Position numbers and translations under genes: made by a program. Under the pieces are notes generated by a model. The model worked only from the letters and a program-made list of their open reading frames with translations. It made no database searches and was not told the origin of the DNA. This document shows, in pieces, positions 35,700-46,029 of a DNA stretch of 64,000 nt. This DNA is from Gnetum montanum. Lineage: Eukaryota > Streptophyta > Gnetopsida > Gnetales > Gnetaceae. The DNA lies in the NCBI GenBank assembly GCA_015680685.1, contig MNCI01027496.1, forward strand, positions 270,043 through 334,042, written 5' to 3'. Numbering within the stretch: position 1 is the stretch's first letter; each line of letters begins with the position of its first letter.

Positions 35700-37325
35700 T
35701 GGATTCAGAGGATGGTATCATGTGGTGTGTCTCTCCCAGGAGAAAGAGTCCTATAATACTCCTGAGCTTGGTAGTGACATGGTGATGTCACACGGCCAAC
35801 AGAGTCATGTGGAGAGATTGACTGCTGCACGTAGTAGCCATATGGATTCGGTTGCCAGTAAGGGTATTGCTGCCTAGGTGGTGGCATCCACCATGACTGT
35901 GGGTATTTTCATTCTGGTGTTGCTCGATAGGTTGTGACGAAGTTCCACTTGGATAGTACATTAACGGTTGGTGGAATTGCCTCGAGTTACCTTGGGGATA
36001 AGGTAACCGACGGGGTGCTTGCCATCTATTAAGTCTTGGGTTGAGTGCATACACCCCAGACTCTTGTAGATGTGAGATTATTAGGCAAAATCCCTTAGGA
36101 TGGTCATATTGGCATATCTCACATCCACCGTCATTGTTTGTATCTGAAACCACAACCTCTTCAGTGATAGCCATTTTACCCTTACCTTTGTTATGTGCAT
36201 GGTCCAAGTCCCTCTTCTTTTTCTTATCATGATCACTACTTTGCTCCTTAGACTCCTCTACAATCTTTAAAACAATTTTAAATCTACTATCTAAGGAGTC
36301 CCCACATCTGATCTACCTTAGCCGACACTTCTATTGTTAATTTTTGAAGAGGCAAGGTTTTCCTATGCACCAACTCTTCAAGTGATGACTCATCCTCCTC
36401 CTCACAGAATCTCACTCCCCTCTTTCGGAGGGAAGGATCGCGGTTATACTCTTCCACGCTTTCTCTCTTACGTAGCTCTTCTTCTTCCTTAGCTACTTGC
36501 TCCAACAATCTATGAACCTCATGGGATCTAAGTTCAGATAATCTCCATTAGGCATATGTCCCAAGGGTTCTCCTAGTCTCATGTCTTAGCCCATCTACGA
36601 GATGGCGTAGTTGATCCCGTTGCGAGTAACCATGGCTTGGGCAACGATGTAACATTGCATAATATCGGCCCATGGTAGCATCTAAGGATTCATGAGTTTC
36701 CTGCTTCCATCCTTGGATCTTTTTTTGTAAGTTGGACACTCAGGAGTACATTTGATATTTATCATTAAACAATTCTAACATTGTGGAGTGAACCAAGGTT
36801 GTGTATCATGGAGTGAAGGTTCTAATAGACCACCTCCTCACTGTCATTAGGAGGGGGAACATCATTTTGTGGAGAACCTATTGAGATAGGTTCACTGCCT
36901 TTAATTTCTCTTATGACAGGCAAAGCATTATGGGGTTCTTTGCCCTTCAACGATGTGTGGTAACTCTCCTTCCGCAAGTCCCGTTGACGTTGCACTTCTA
37001 TGGGATGGTAGTCCCTTGCGTTGTAAACGCATGCAATGTACTTAGCGTATAATTGTGACATGCCTATTCATGCAAGGGCACAAAGGAGCATGTTGGGGGC
37101 GACTCTATCTGGAGGCAACACTATGTTACCCTACAAGTCTCTCCAACGCAGTTGTTCGTCTTGATGGAAGACAAAGGTAAAGTCAGGTATATATTCATCA
37201 TGATGAACATATACCACACTAAATTGTTGAGGAATTGATGGATTTTGGTTATGTGCATGGTGCCGCCAACTGTCTCTAGTGTTGATCCTAGGTGGTGAAG
37301 TGCTTTTGTGTGGAGAAGAAGACAT
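35700..37325 (-). pseudogene. gag relic of element E
   Basis: Gag begins at ATG 37325 (MSSSPHKSTSPPRINTRDSW), about 190 bp after the primer site. In order: an N-terminal part with MSQLYAKYIACVYNARDYHP (37061), a section that in D holds the capsid core but is deleted here near 36800, the second capsid part at 36739-36548 (RYYAMLHRCPSHGYSQRDQL), a Glu/Arg-rich coiled part at 36508-36287, and a basic segment. Next is the zinc knuckle CEICQYDHPKGFC at about 36122-36084 and a Pro/Tyr-rich tail to about 35705. Frameshifts separate the pieces. Compared with D, the capsid core motif (PRFEGGYN) is missing, so this copy carries an internal gag deletion. Confidence 0.8.
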
Positions 37326-37409
37326 GTTTGTTTTATTCGGTGTGTTGTTTTTCGTTATGTTATTTTTTTCTCTTGATTAACCCTAAGGGTTCATTTTAGC
37401 TCCCAACAA

Positions 37410-37410
37410 N
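37410..37410. other. single N between duplicated ~55-bp flanks (assembly join)
   Basis: The stretch ttatgttattttttt to cccaacaa occurs directly before and directly after the N. Confidence 0.8.
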
Positions 37411-37510
37411 ATTATGTTATTTTTTTCTCTTGATTAACCCTAAGGGTTCATTTTAGCTCCCAACAATGTAAATGATATCCTATGTTCTACGTAGTGCACA
37501 AACAACTAAG

Positions 37511-37528
37511 TCCTCGGCAACAGTGCCA
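37511..37528 (-). promoter_or_regulatory. tRNA primer-binding site of element E
   Basis: The minus strand reads TGGCACTGTTGCCGAGGA, one base from the LTR. It is the best preserved tRNA-Asp site in the window (three transitions). Confidence 0.8.
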
Positions 37529-37529
37529 A

Positions 37530-38364
37530 TGATGAGTGGCGAGGTACCCCTACAATCAACCATACGAATACGAGCGTTACACAAGCAATCCGGTCGAACT
37601 CCAAGGACTAAGTGCTTACGTGCCTTATGGAACACTTNAGCAATCCGGTCGAACTCCAAGGACTAAGTGCTTACATGCCTTATGGAACACTTAAGGTTAA
37701 TCAATTGTTGTCTTCCCAGACTTACTTGTATTGTCACGGTTGTATGGTTAAGTAAGTCTGAGGTATGTGATTTTTATATCTTTTGTCTTTTATCGCCTAT
37801 GCTAATGAGGGAAAGGGTGAAGAGACTAAGTAACTAACTTTCACTAACTAAGTTCTAATGCCGCAGCATCAGTATCCATCCCACTTGCCGTTCACACCTT
37901 GAACCAATGCAACGCTACTAGGATTACCAAACACTATTCATTACTAGGTTACCAAGCGTAACGCACGTGCTCGAAGTGGTTGTACCAAATGCACTTAACT
38001 AAGAGTGTTGAGGGTTGAGAAAGATTAATTAACTAATAAAGCGTTAAACATTTAACATTAATTAAATCCTATTTAGCTTAGTCCATGCACTACAAGGTTT
38101 ATCAAAAAGTTCGTCTTTATTTCTGTACACAAATGTGTGCTCAGGTACAAATTTTTTCGAATAAAGATCTGTTCACTTTGAGACTCCTACTGTGGGCACA
38201 TGGAAATTATTCTATCTCTGGAATGGTAAAACTGGCAGAGTTTCACTAAGGATCTAGATCTAGATGGAGAAACGAGGGAAGGCCGCCTCTTATTTATAGA
38301 ACTGGCGACGAGATGCGATATCGTGTACACAATATCACGGCCTATGCGATATCGCGTCCCATCA
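37530..38364 (-). repeat. 5' LTR of element E (right copy)
   Basis: 835 bp as assembled, about 781 without the duplication at the N. Same ends as the left copy. TATA reversed at 38289-38299. Confidence 0.9.
37638..37638. other. single N between duplicated ~52-bp flanks (assembly join)
   Basis: The stretch caatccggtcgaactcc to ggaacactt occurs on both sides, with one mismatch (tacgtgcc versus tacatgcc). It inflates the right LTR of E. Confidence 0.8.
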
Positions 38365-38369
38365 CTTTG

Positions 38370-39720
38370 CTTATAATGATTCTTTATTAACCAATGCACT
38401 TTATATGGATTAGGGTGAGGAATTGTAACTAAATGCAATGACTTCATAACCTTGGTAGAAATCACATTTTCGTATGCTTCACCATCAATGAGAACACTCA
38501 AGGAATGACCTTTAACATCACAATGAGTCCTAAATAAACTCTTCCTCATAACATATTTTTTGGCACTAACATATCTAACAAAAGTACAACTATTGAACTC
38601 ACTTTGATGAGCGATGTACAATGGATCATGTTCACATACCTTCATTGAAGATGTAGGTTCATCCTTTTGCATAATTTGAATTTTCTTATCCTTGGAGGCA
38701 TTCTTTTTTGGCTTTGTGCATTTCCATTGTTTATGACATGATTCACCACAATTATAATATATATCTTTACCTCTTGAAGATTGTTTCCTTCTTCTTTCCC
38801 TCATAGGAGTAGACTCTCTTTTCTTCTTCTTTGGCTCATCTTCACCATTCTTCTTGGATGATTTCCTTAACTTCTAAGTGTGTCTTTCTCATCCCTTTTC
38901 TTGTGATCTTTTTCCTTCTTTAAGCCAAACTTTGTAATTTTCATTTCAACCTTGAGAGCAAGATTAGAGGCTTCATCAAGAGTATCAAGCTCATAGAATG
39001 CTAATTCTTGTTGATATTGCATCCTTAATCCACTAATGAAGTTAGAAGCTTGCTCATAGTCAATCCAATGAACATTAGCCTTCTCCTAAGCTTTACAAAA
39101 TTCAACATAAAAATCTTTTACCTCTTAATCTCCTTGTTTGAGAAATTTTAGCTTCTTGATGACTTCATGATGAAATGATGCCTTCTCAAAATTTTTCTTT
39201 AGCATGAATTTCATGAGTTTCCAACTCTCAATAGGCTTCAAAGTATTTGAGAAATTCCTTGTCCCACCATTCCTTCAAGCTTACTCTCAATAACATGAAT
39301 CATTAACTCACTAGGAAGTTGTTTAATAAAAAAATACTTATTCACAACTCTAAGCCAGGAAGGAAAGAAATTTGTTCCTTCAACACCTTTAAACATGGGA
39401 ATATCCACATATGGATCTCTTAAAGCATTTATTAAGATCTTTACAAATCTTTCATCATCATTTTTCTCATTATTATGAAGAAAAGAAAACTTTTGCTCAT
39501 ACCTTTGAGTTTTAGTTTTTTCTCTTCTTGGAGTTCTTTGATCAATTCTTCCTCTTGATCTTTGCATAGATGCAAAAGAATTCTCTTCTTCAATCTCCTC
39601 CTCACTTCTTCTTGAAACTTGTTCAAAATCTTAGTGTTTGCTGATCATTACTTTGGAAAGGACTCCTTACATTTCAACAACAAAAGCCTTAAAGAAGTAT
39701 TTGAGCTCTTGAAGCTCCTA
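38370..39720 (-). pseudogene. gag and proximal protease of element G
   Basis: Minus strand. Gag pieces: a Lys/Arg/Glu-rich N-terminus (39626-39441), then RFVKILINALRDPYVDIPMF and FFPSWLRVVNKYFF (39420-39330), a broken capsid (39240-38880), and a zinc knuckle near 38760-38715 reading YYNCGESCHKQWKC (first Cys changed to Tyr). The protease follows in the same open frame (38804-38187): VLIDGEAYENVISTKV near 38510-38460, with the catalytic D in IDGEAYENV, then IPHPNPYKVHWL, a phrase typical of gypsy proteases. E is inserted shortly after, at 38364. Coding resumes at 31880. Confidence 0.8.
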
Positions 39721-40057
39721 TTCAAGCTCATGATTAGTCTTTTTCTTAGGAGCCATAGTTTTCATAAAGCTAAAGGTAAAATCTTAAAGCAACAAGATGA
39801 GATCTTCAAGAAATTATTTCAATTCAAGCTAACACAAAGTGTAATAAAGACGTAATTAACTTCAAAACCTAGCCTTTCAAGCAAATGGTTCTCAATTACC
39901 AAAAAGGAACTTAACCTTACAATATTCAAGCAATCTTTGCTAATCTTAGGTTCTCCAAATCCTAAGTGGCTGTAAAGCTTCAAAATTCTTCAAAAGCTTA
40001 ATGAAGATCAATAATTCAAGTGTGGAAACCTCTAAATCAAGTGTTGCAATACCAATC

Positions 40058-40906
40058 TGATGAGGATCCTAACTTAGAATAATAAAAAAATAAAAAGATA
40101 ATGAATTAGAGAAAATTCTCCTTTTTATCAGAAAACTCTCAAAATGCAAAGAATTACATCAAAGATGAGGAGCCAATCTCAACTCACAACTCTTCCAAAG
40201 ATCTTAGAGATCACACATGTCCCCTCTCAATCCTTAATTGCTCAAAATGAAGCTAAACCTAAAGACAAGACACTTATAAGAGATTCTCTCAACCTCCCTC
40301 AAGTGCTCTCCCTTGCCTCTCACTCAAACTCTCTTGCATAAGCTTTCTTATTGCACAAGCTCTCAAGAGACCTCTCAAATATCTCTTCTCTCACTCTTAC
40401 TCAAACTCATGCCTTGGACTCTTATTTATGGCTTCTTGGTGTGACCTTTCATCATTCCTCTAATTCGCCATTTAATTTGATGTTTGTTAAAATCCATACA
40501 AGACATCTTGAAGAAACATGAGACGTCTTTTCTAAAATAGCCAAATCTCAAAGGAGACATCTTGAAATTGGGGAAGACATTTTGTAGGAGACATCTTACA
40601 AGAGATGTCTTGCATGTTGGGAAAAGGTCTTGAACATGGAGGAGATGTCTTGATCCTAGAGGAGACGTCTCTCTGGATAGGCCAAATTTTCAAGACGCTT
40701 TTTCTAAGGTCTAGAACCTCCAAAAACCTCCAAACATGTTTCCATTAATCCTAGAACTTCCTAGACTCATCAAAATGAGCCTAAAACAACCCCAAACATG
40801 CCAAAAACACCCTAGAGTCATCATCCAAGAAGAGACACACAAACAACACATACACATATCTAAAATACATTAAGGATTACACAAGGGATGGGTGATATCC
40901 TCATCA
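40058..40906 (-). repeat. 5' LTR of element G (right copy)
   Basis: 849 bp, TGATGAGGATCC to TCCTCATCA, paired with 30137-31006. The primer site reads TGGTATTGCAACAC on the minus strand (40055 downward). Confidence 0.85.
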
Positions 40907-41292
40907 ATTTGGTAACCTAGTAGTGACTTTACTTGATTCGCTCAGCAGTAAAGCTACTTGGTAATCCCAATAATAGTTACATCAGCCCAAGACGTGTACA
41001 GAAAACCAAAAACAGATGCTTATCACCATAAGATAGAATAGATTTACAATTCCATTATACTTAGAAATAAAATTTACATTCATTTTCATCATGTTAACAC
41101 TTAGCGTTATTAAGAGCCACTCAACATCAATTTATCATATGCCCTACTAAGAGTTAAACCATACGATTTGCACCTCACTAACTCTAAGTGGGAAGATAAT
41201 GATCACAAACTTAACATCAACTTCCTAGTATACTTACATTATTCATCCATGAATTATGATTTGGGTGTGCATGGATACCCAATCGTTCATCA
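40907..41292 (+). repeat. LTR H, right part
   Basis: Continuation of the plus-oriented LTR cut at 30136. It has the phrases cttggtaatccc, taaaccatacgatttgcacctc and a terminal CGTTCATCA at 41284-41292, matching the reverse complements of the A/B LTRs. Confidence 0.6.
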
Positions 41293-42050
41293 AATAGTAT
41301 AAGTACATCTCACTATTAACCCTATGGCTAGTGTGTTCCTATAGGTATGTGTGTAGAGTTATTCAACTTGGATTTAATATTTGGAATGGCTGACTAGTCC
41401 CAGTCCCCACTATCACCTAGGTTTGATATTTTCTACATGTCATTGAGGTTGATAGTTCTTCTTTGAAGTCAACTAGAGCATGATCAACTAGCTAGTATCA
41501 ACTTTTGCAAATCATGTCAATAAATGGAACCATACTAATATTGACTACATGCCAGTAAGCTTGATGGTCTAGCTCCAAAGTCAACTATATAATGGCCAAT
41601 TCACCAATATCTGTAGTCTAAATGTTATTTCCTAGCTTTTCAACATGTCAAACATACCCATACACACCTAAAATGTCTAATAGCCATTATAATCTAAAGC
41701 ATTTGATCAAATGCCATCATGCTTGTGTTTCTCTAGAAAACATGCACAAATTCTATTACAATCCTTGAATCCATTATAACCTAGGTTGTGACTCTTAAAC
41801 ATGCCATCATCACCACCCAGAGAAGATGACAAATGAGAAAGATGAGTACAAAATGAAAAGTAGGGAAAAAGGAAAATTATTGTAAGAAGACAAAATGCAA
41901 TGATTATAATTATTTAAAGAATATTAAGAAAGGTATCTTCAAAAATACTTAAGCTATAAACAAAGATTGATGTAGCAAAGGAACATTTCCTCTACCTTAA
42001 ATAACAATTGAGAGCAAAGCTTCACCAAGAAAATATTAGAATAAGTCCAA
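41293..42050. other. unassigned intergenic DNA
   Basis: No open frame or repeat boundary that I can assign. It may be internal DNA of the element that owned LTR H, but no primer site or gag wording is visible. Confidence 0.4.
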
Positions 42051-42059
42051 ATGTCCAAG

Positions 42060-43010
42060 AATGGATTCTGAGATAAAATAAGATAGTAATTAGAATCATC
42101 ATCATCCTAGCCTTGTACCAACAAAATAGTGTTGGCTACCTAAATCTTTTTTGCCATTTGTCTCTATGAAAAGTTAGATCTTTGTTTATTTGTCATTTCT
42201 TCAAAGCATCTTCAATTATTTTTTCCATGCCTTTTTGGTTTTCCTTTTGATGGCTTTTGTAGAACATTGATATAGTAAACTTTTTTTATACACTCATTGT
42301 CTAATCTTCCTTAGATATGTTTAAACCATCAAAGTTGTCATTCCCATAATTTATTTGAAATAGAAGTCACTTCAAGTCTACATCTAATGTCTATATTATA
42401 CAATTTATCTCTTCTAATAATATTCAACATGCATCTAATCATTTGCATTTTTGCCAACTAATTTGTTGTTCTTACCTCTTTCATACTACTTAACATTCAA
42501 CACCATATAGGATAGCATGTTAATCACTATCCTATAAAATTTTTCCTTTAGTTTATTGTTATTCTTTTATCATATAACACACTACTAACATATCTCTATT
42601 TTGGCCATCCTACCTCAATTCTATGTATTATATCGCTATCAACTTCACCATCTAATTAGAACATTGATCCTAAATTGTAAAACTATTTACAATGAGGGAT
42701 GTTTGGCCTTCAATTGTCACTTCTATTTCATCACTATTTACCATATATTCTATCTTAACTCTGCTAATTTTTAAGCCTTTTGATTGTAGAGCATGTCTTA
42801 ACTTCTCCATTTTAGAAGCAATATTTTTCAAGCTATATCTACCAACATAATATCATTTACAAAAAGCATACACCAATGGATTTTATCCTATGTTTCCTTT
42901 GTTAATTCATCCATAATAATGGCAAATAAGTGTGGCCTAAGTGCAAACCCTTAATGTAGACCTATTATGCCAATCCCAAGCTTGGACATGAAAGGAGGAG
43001 GATTAGTGTT
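42060..43010 (-). mobile_element. RTE-like LINE relic, 5' truncated
   Basis: Minus-strand reverse-transcriptase C-terminal half of a non-LTR element. The catalytic box near 42880-42855 reads MLFVNDIMLVD in place of the usual FADDIVLV. It is followed by MEKLRHALQSKGLKISRVKI and EYM (42815-42740), the palm-thumb wording of RTE LINEs. The C-terminal domain near 42540-42100 is full of stops and ends DKWQKRF then WYKARMMM. The 3' end carries a GATGATGATGATT tail near 42090-42105. Both the frame and the catalytic site are lost, and the 5' end is missing. Confidence 0.7.
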
Positions 43011-43339
43011 AGGTTGGCCAATTGTAAAACTATGCCAAATCTCATGGATGAGTTTCTAAGAGAGTAATTAGAACAAATCCCAAATATCCATTTAACATGT
43101 TATTATCTATGTTCTTACATTATTACAAAACCCAAATAACATACAAATATAAAATATAATATAACAAACATTATTAAAATACCATCAATGTGTCACCACC
43201 ATCGTTCAAAGTTGTCCATCTAGCAACAAACCCAAATAAAAAGACCTCTTTATATTCATATTTATAATGTGAAAATTAGCATCCGTAAGTACTCTTAACT
43301 GGATGAGAGCTAAATATTAACAATAACAAAAGGACTAAA

Positions 43340-43665
43340 GAAAAACAATAGTTTACACATACTAAAGAAAAACAATAGTTTACACATACTACTCTCTGTA
43401 GATATATGCAATTAAATAATAAATACTGCATTATATCACAACATAACTAATGTAACAACACAATTATAAAAGATAGTCCTTGCATTATATCACAACATAA
43501 CTAATGTAACAACACAATTATAAAAGATAGTCCTTGTAAACCAATGAGAACTTTTACATCAAGTCCTTGTAAACCAATGAGATAACTTCAATGAAGTGTA
43601 CTTGAGTTTACATCAACAACACTTTGCCTTCGTTTACATCAACAACACTTTGCCTTCACTTGAAT
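43340..43665. repeat. cluster of short tandem duplications
   Basis: Three adjacent direct duplications. Units are: about 29 bp (actaaagaaaaacaatag..., 43332-43390), about 60 bp (cattatatcacaacataac..., 43429-43538), and about 25 bp (acatcaacaacactttgcc, 43611-43660). Copies are nearly identical. Confidence 0.8.
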
Positions 43666-44099
43666 CACGATATTGATATAAGGTATAGTAGTCAACTCCA
43701 AATTTGTAAAACCTACTTTTAGTTAAATTTATTCTCAAGCCTTAATAGTAGTATGAAGCCTATAAACATAAGTTGGCTTTCCATTCAAGCATAAAAATGT
43801 TGTCCATGTAAGAATATGTATGTAAAGAAAGGGGCGTGTTGGAGCTTGAAAAAATCACTTTGAAAAAATCACTAAAATACACCTTATGATGTGATACTAG
43901 ATTATAACGATGTCTTAAGAATGCGTTGGTTCGACACCTTGGAAAACCAATAGAGAACAAATATTGTAAAAAAGAGCAAAGTTCTTCTATAATCAAAATA
44001 GATAGGATCCCCATTAAGGAAAACAATGGTTATCTTTTAGAAATGAAAACTCAAGATTCTTTCAAACAGCAAAACATTAGAGTGGGGTGTCAAACCAAG

Positions 44100-44970
44100 A
44101 GCAAAACATTATAAAAAAGATTTTTAAGGATAGAGATCAAACCTATAGTCAAATGAAGAGAATCATACAATGCTTGATTCTAAACATCATGGTGAGCTAC
44201 ATCAAATCCAACAAATTGTTAACCATATCAATCATGCTTTGGACCAAGGTGACATCATCTATCTTAATTCATGCCCATCAAAGCAAGAAATCTTTGAAGT
44301 AATCAAGTCCACGCTATCTCAAAAAGCTAAGCTCCAAGAATGGGGCAGCTTACCTTTGAATTCCACAAATACTTCTAAGTGAAGAGCAAAAAGATGTCAT
44401 TGATACAGTATTTAAGTTTCAAGGAAGCAATATAATTCTTATAGTTTGGATGATGGTCTTTTTGAAAAAGAAGAATGCGGTTGATATTAAAGATTTTGAA
44501 GATAAAAAAAGATGTTATTGATGCAATTTTCAATGTTCAAGGAAGGAATAAGATTCTTATTGGAATGTTACTTTGAAGGTAAAAAAAGATGTTATTGATG
44601 CAGTTTTCAATGTTCAAGGAAGGAATAAGATTCTTATTGGAATGTTACTTTGGATGGTCCCCCTCGAGGAAAAGAAGAATACAGTTGATATTAAAGATTT
44701 TGAATGCAATGGATATCAAAGGATCCAGGCCAACAAACTCATGTCCTTTTTCCAAACTCTTGGGCACTTCAACTTTGAAAAGTTATGACAACTTGATGCA
44801 GATGAGTAGGCAGGACTCATGGTGGAAAGACCTATTCTAGATCAGGTGTTCGTGTAGTTTGGAACCCTAAACAGATCACTGGAGCCGACGATGAGCCAGA
44901 TGAAGGTGAGGATGAGGTACAAGAACAGATTCAGTCAGCAGACATTTGGCAAATCAAAGATGACTAAAAA
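44100..44970 (+). pseudogene. coding-like relic of unknown identity
   Basis: Plus-strand stretches with protein-like composition but shifting frames: HGELHQIQQIVNHINHALDQ (44170-44382), then DVIDAVFNVQGRNKILIGM (44573-44788), whose source is duplicated in tandem about 66 bp apart (44503-44640). At the end is a clean open stretch (44813-44967) after an ag, reading KTYSRSGVRVVWNPKQITG and a very acidic tail with ADIWQIKDD before TAA. The last part has the look of a terminal exon. I do not recognise the family. Frames between the pieces do not join, so this is a broken copy or my exon choices are wrong. Confidence 0.4.
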
Positions 44971-44999
44971 CCTGCAAATCAGATTCAATGCTTAACCCA

Positions 45000-46029
45000 A
45001 ATCTACCTCAATGCAATCTTTTGGCAAAGATATATATTCCAATATTAAACAAACAACAAATAGTGATGGAAGCCCTAAACAAATTATAAATTGGCATTGC
45101 AGGTTTTAAAACATTCTGCTGCTACTGTATTTTTATGGTTACGAAAAATGAATTATGAATGATTTTCTAAAGCTCTGTTTTCAATGCTTATCGTTTTTAT
45201 ATCTCCAATGCAAAGTGTTACAACTTAGTTGCTAAACGCTGCTCTTCCCACGCAGGAGCGAAATATCATTGGATTGCACAGCTTTTCTGAAGCAAAAGTT
45301 AAACGTCAAGAACCTCAAAGCAAAGCCTCATAATGTCCTATAAACAATGGCTCAAACCTGAAACCAAGCTTTGTCAATAATGTCCATGCAAACGAATTTG
45401 ACTATTCATGTCCCTAATTTGTCTTAAGCATACAGACAAGACCTCTCTGATTTGTCGATAAACCGGGGTAGTACATAATTTTTTCTCCAAAAATTTTGAA
45501 AGAAAATCATATAATCGTCCAGAAGTTGGTGAACATCAAACGAGAGATGTTCCATTAAACAGGAAAGAGAGACTGAAAAAGCAATTATAAACAAATTGGC
45601 ATTCAAAACCCAAATTATAAGCAGACCAAAAAATGTTTCAACCAAGACCCCATCCTGCCAGAACAGAGATTTCATTAACTTTGTCAACGTGAAAGATACT
45701 GAAAAGGATCAGGCAAATTGTTCATGTTTTTCTGTGTCCACAAAAACAATATTGCTCCAAAAAGGCAAAATGTTGAAACCCAGTAAACAGTATAGCAGTT
45801 TGGATTTGCTGACTAACACACAACTCCGAAATGAAGCATTGCAGTTTGTCATGTAAGCTCGGCATTAGAAAACGTTAAATGGAAAAATAAAAGTATCGTC
45901 ATGAAAACCAGCGTGTCCCATGCAGTCACTGATTTCATACATGTCAGTAACCAAACCTGTTACACAGGAAATTCTTAATTTTCCATTCCATGGATGCATG
46001 GACTTTTACACCAGACATGAAGGATTTCC
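45000..46029 (-). other. downstream flank of the unknown gene
   Basis: About 1 kb beyond the stop codon at 46030. Short open frames exist on both strands but show no family motif. The part next to 46030 is likely 3' untranslated sequence of the gene at 46030-52380. Confidence 0.4.

Larger units (their letters stand above)
31881..38364 (-). mobile_element. LTR retrotransposon E (gag-protease, no pol)
   Basis: Complete minus-strand element of the D family, nested in G. LTRs are 31881-32694 and 37530-38364, the primer site 37511-37528 and the PPT 32695-32708. Flanks CTTTA (31876-31880) and CTTTG (38365-38369) fit a target duplication with one change. Internal order: gag (37325 to about 35700), protease (35471 to about 34990), spacer to 34509, then 1.8 kb noncoding. 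The LTRs differ by a 33-bp gain or loss in the U3 palindromes and by an artefact duplication in the right copy. It is better preserved than D. Confidence 0.92.
30137..40906 (-). mobile_element. LTR retrotransposon G (gag-protease), interrupted by E
   Basis: Minus-strand element with LTRs at 30137-31006 and 40058-40906 that are clearly alike (870 and 849 bp, TGATGAG to CCTCATCA). Flanks are atatg on the left and atttg on the right, a likely 5-bp target duplication with one change. A PPT (aagggtagaagaga on the minus strand) abuts the left LTR. With E removed, the internal region is about 2.6 kb and holds only gag and protease, so G too lacks pol. It belongs to a different family from A-E: the LTRs share no body sequence and the primer site reads TGGTATTGCAACAC. 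Confidence 0.85.
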
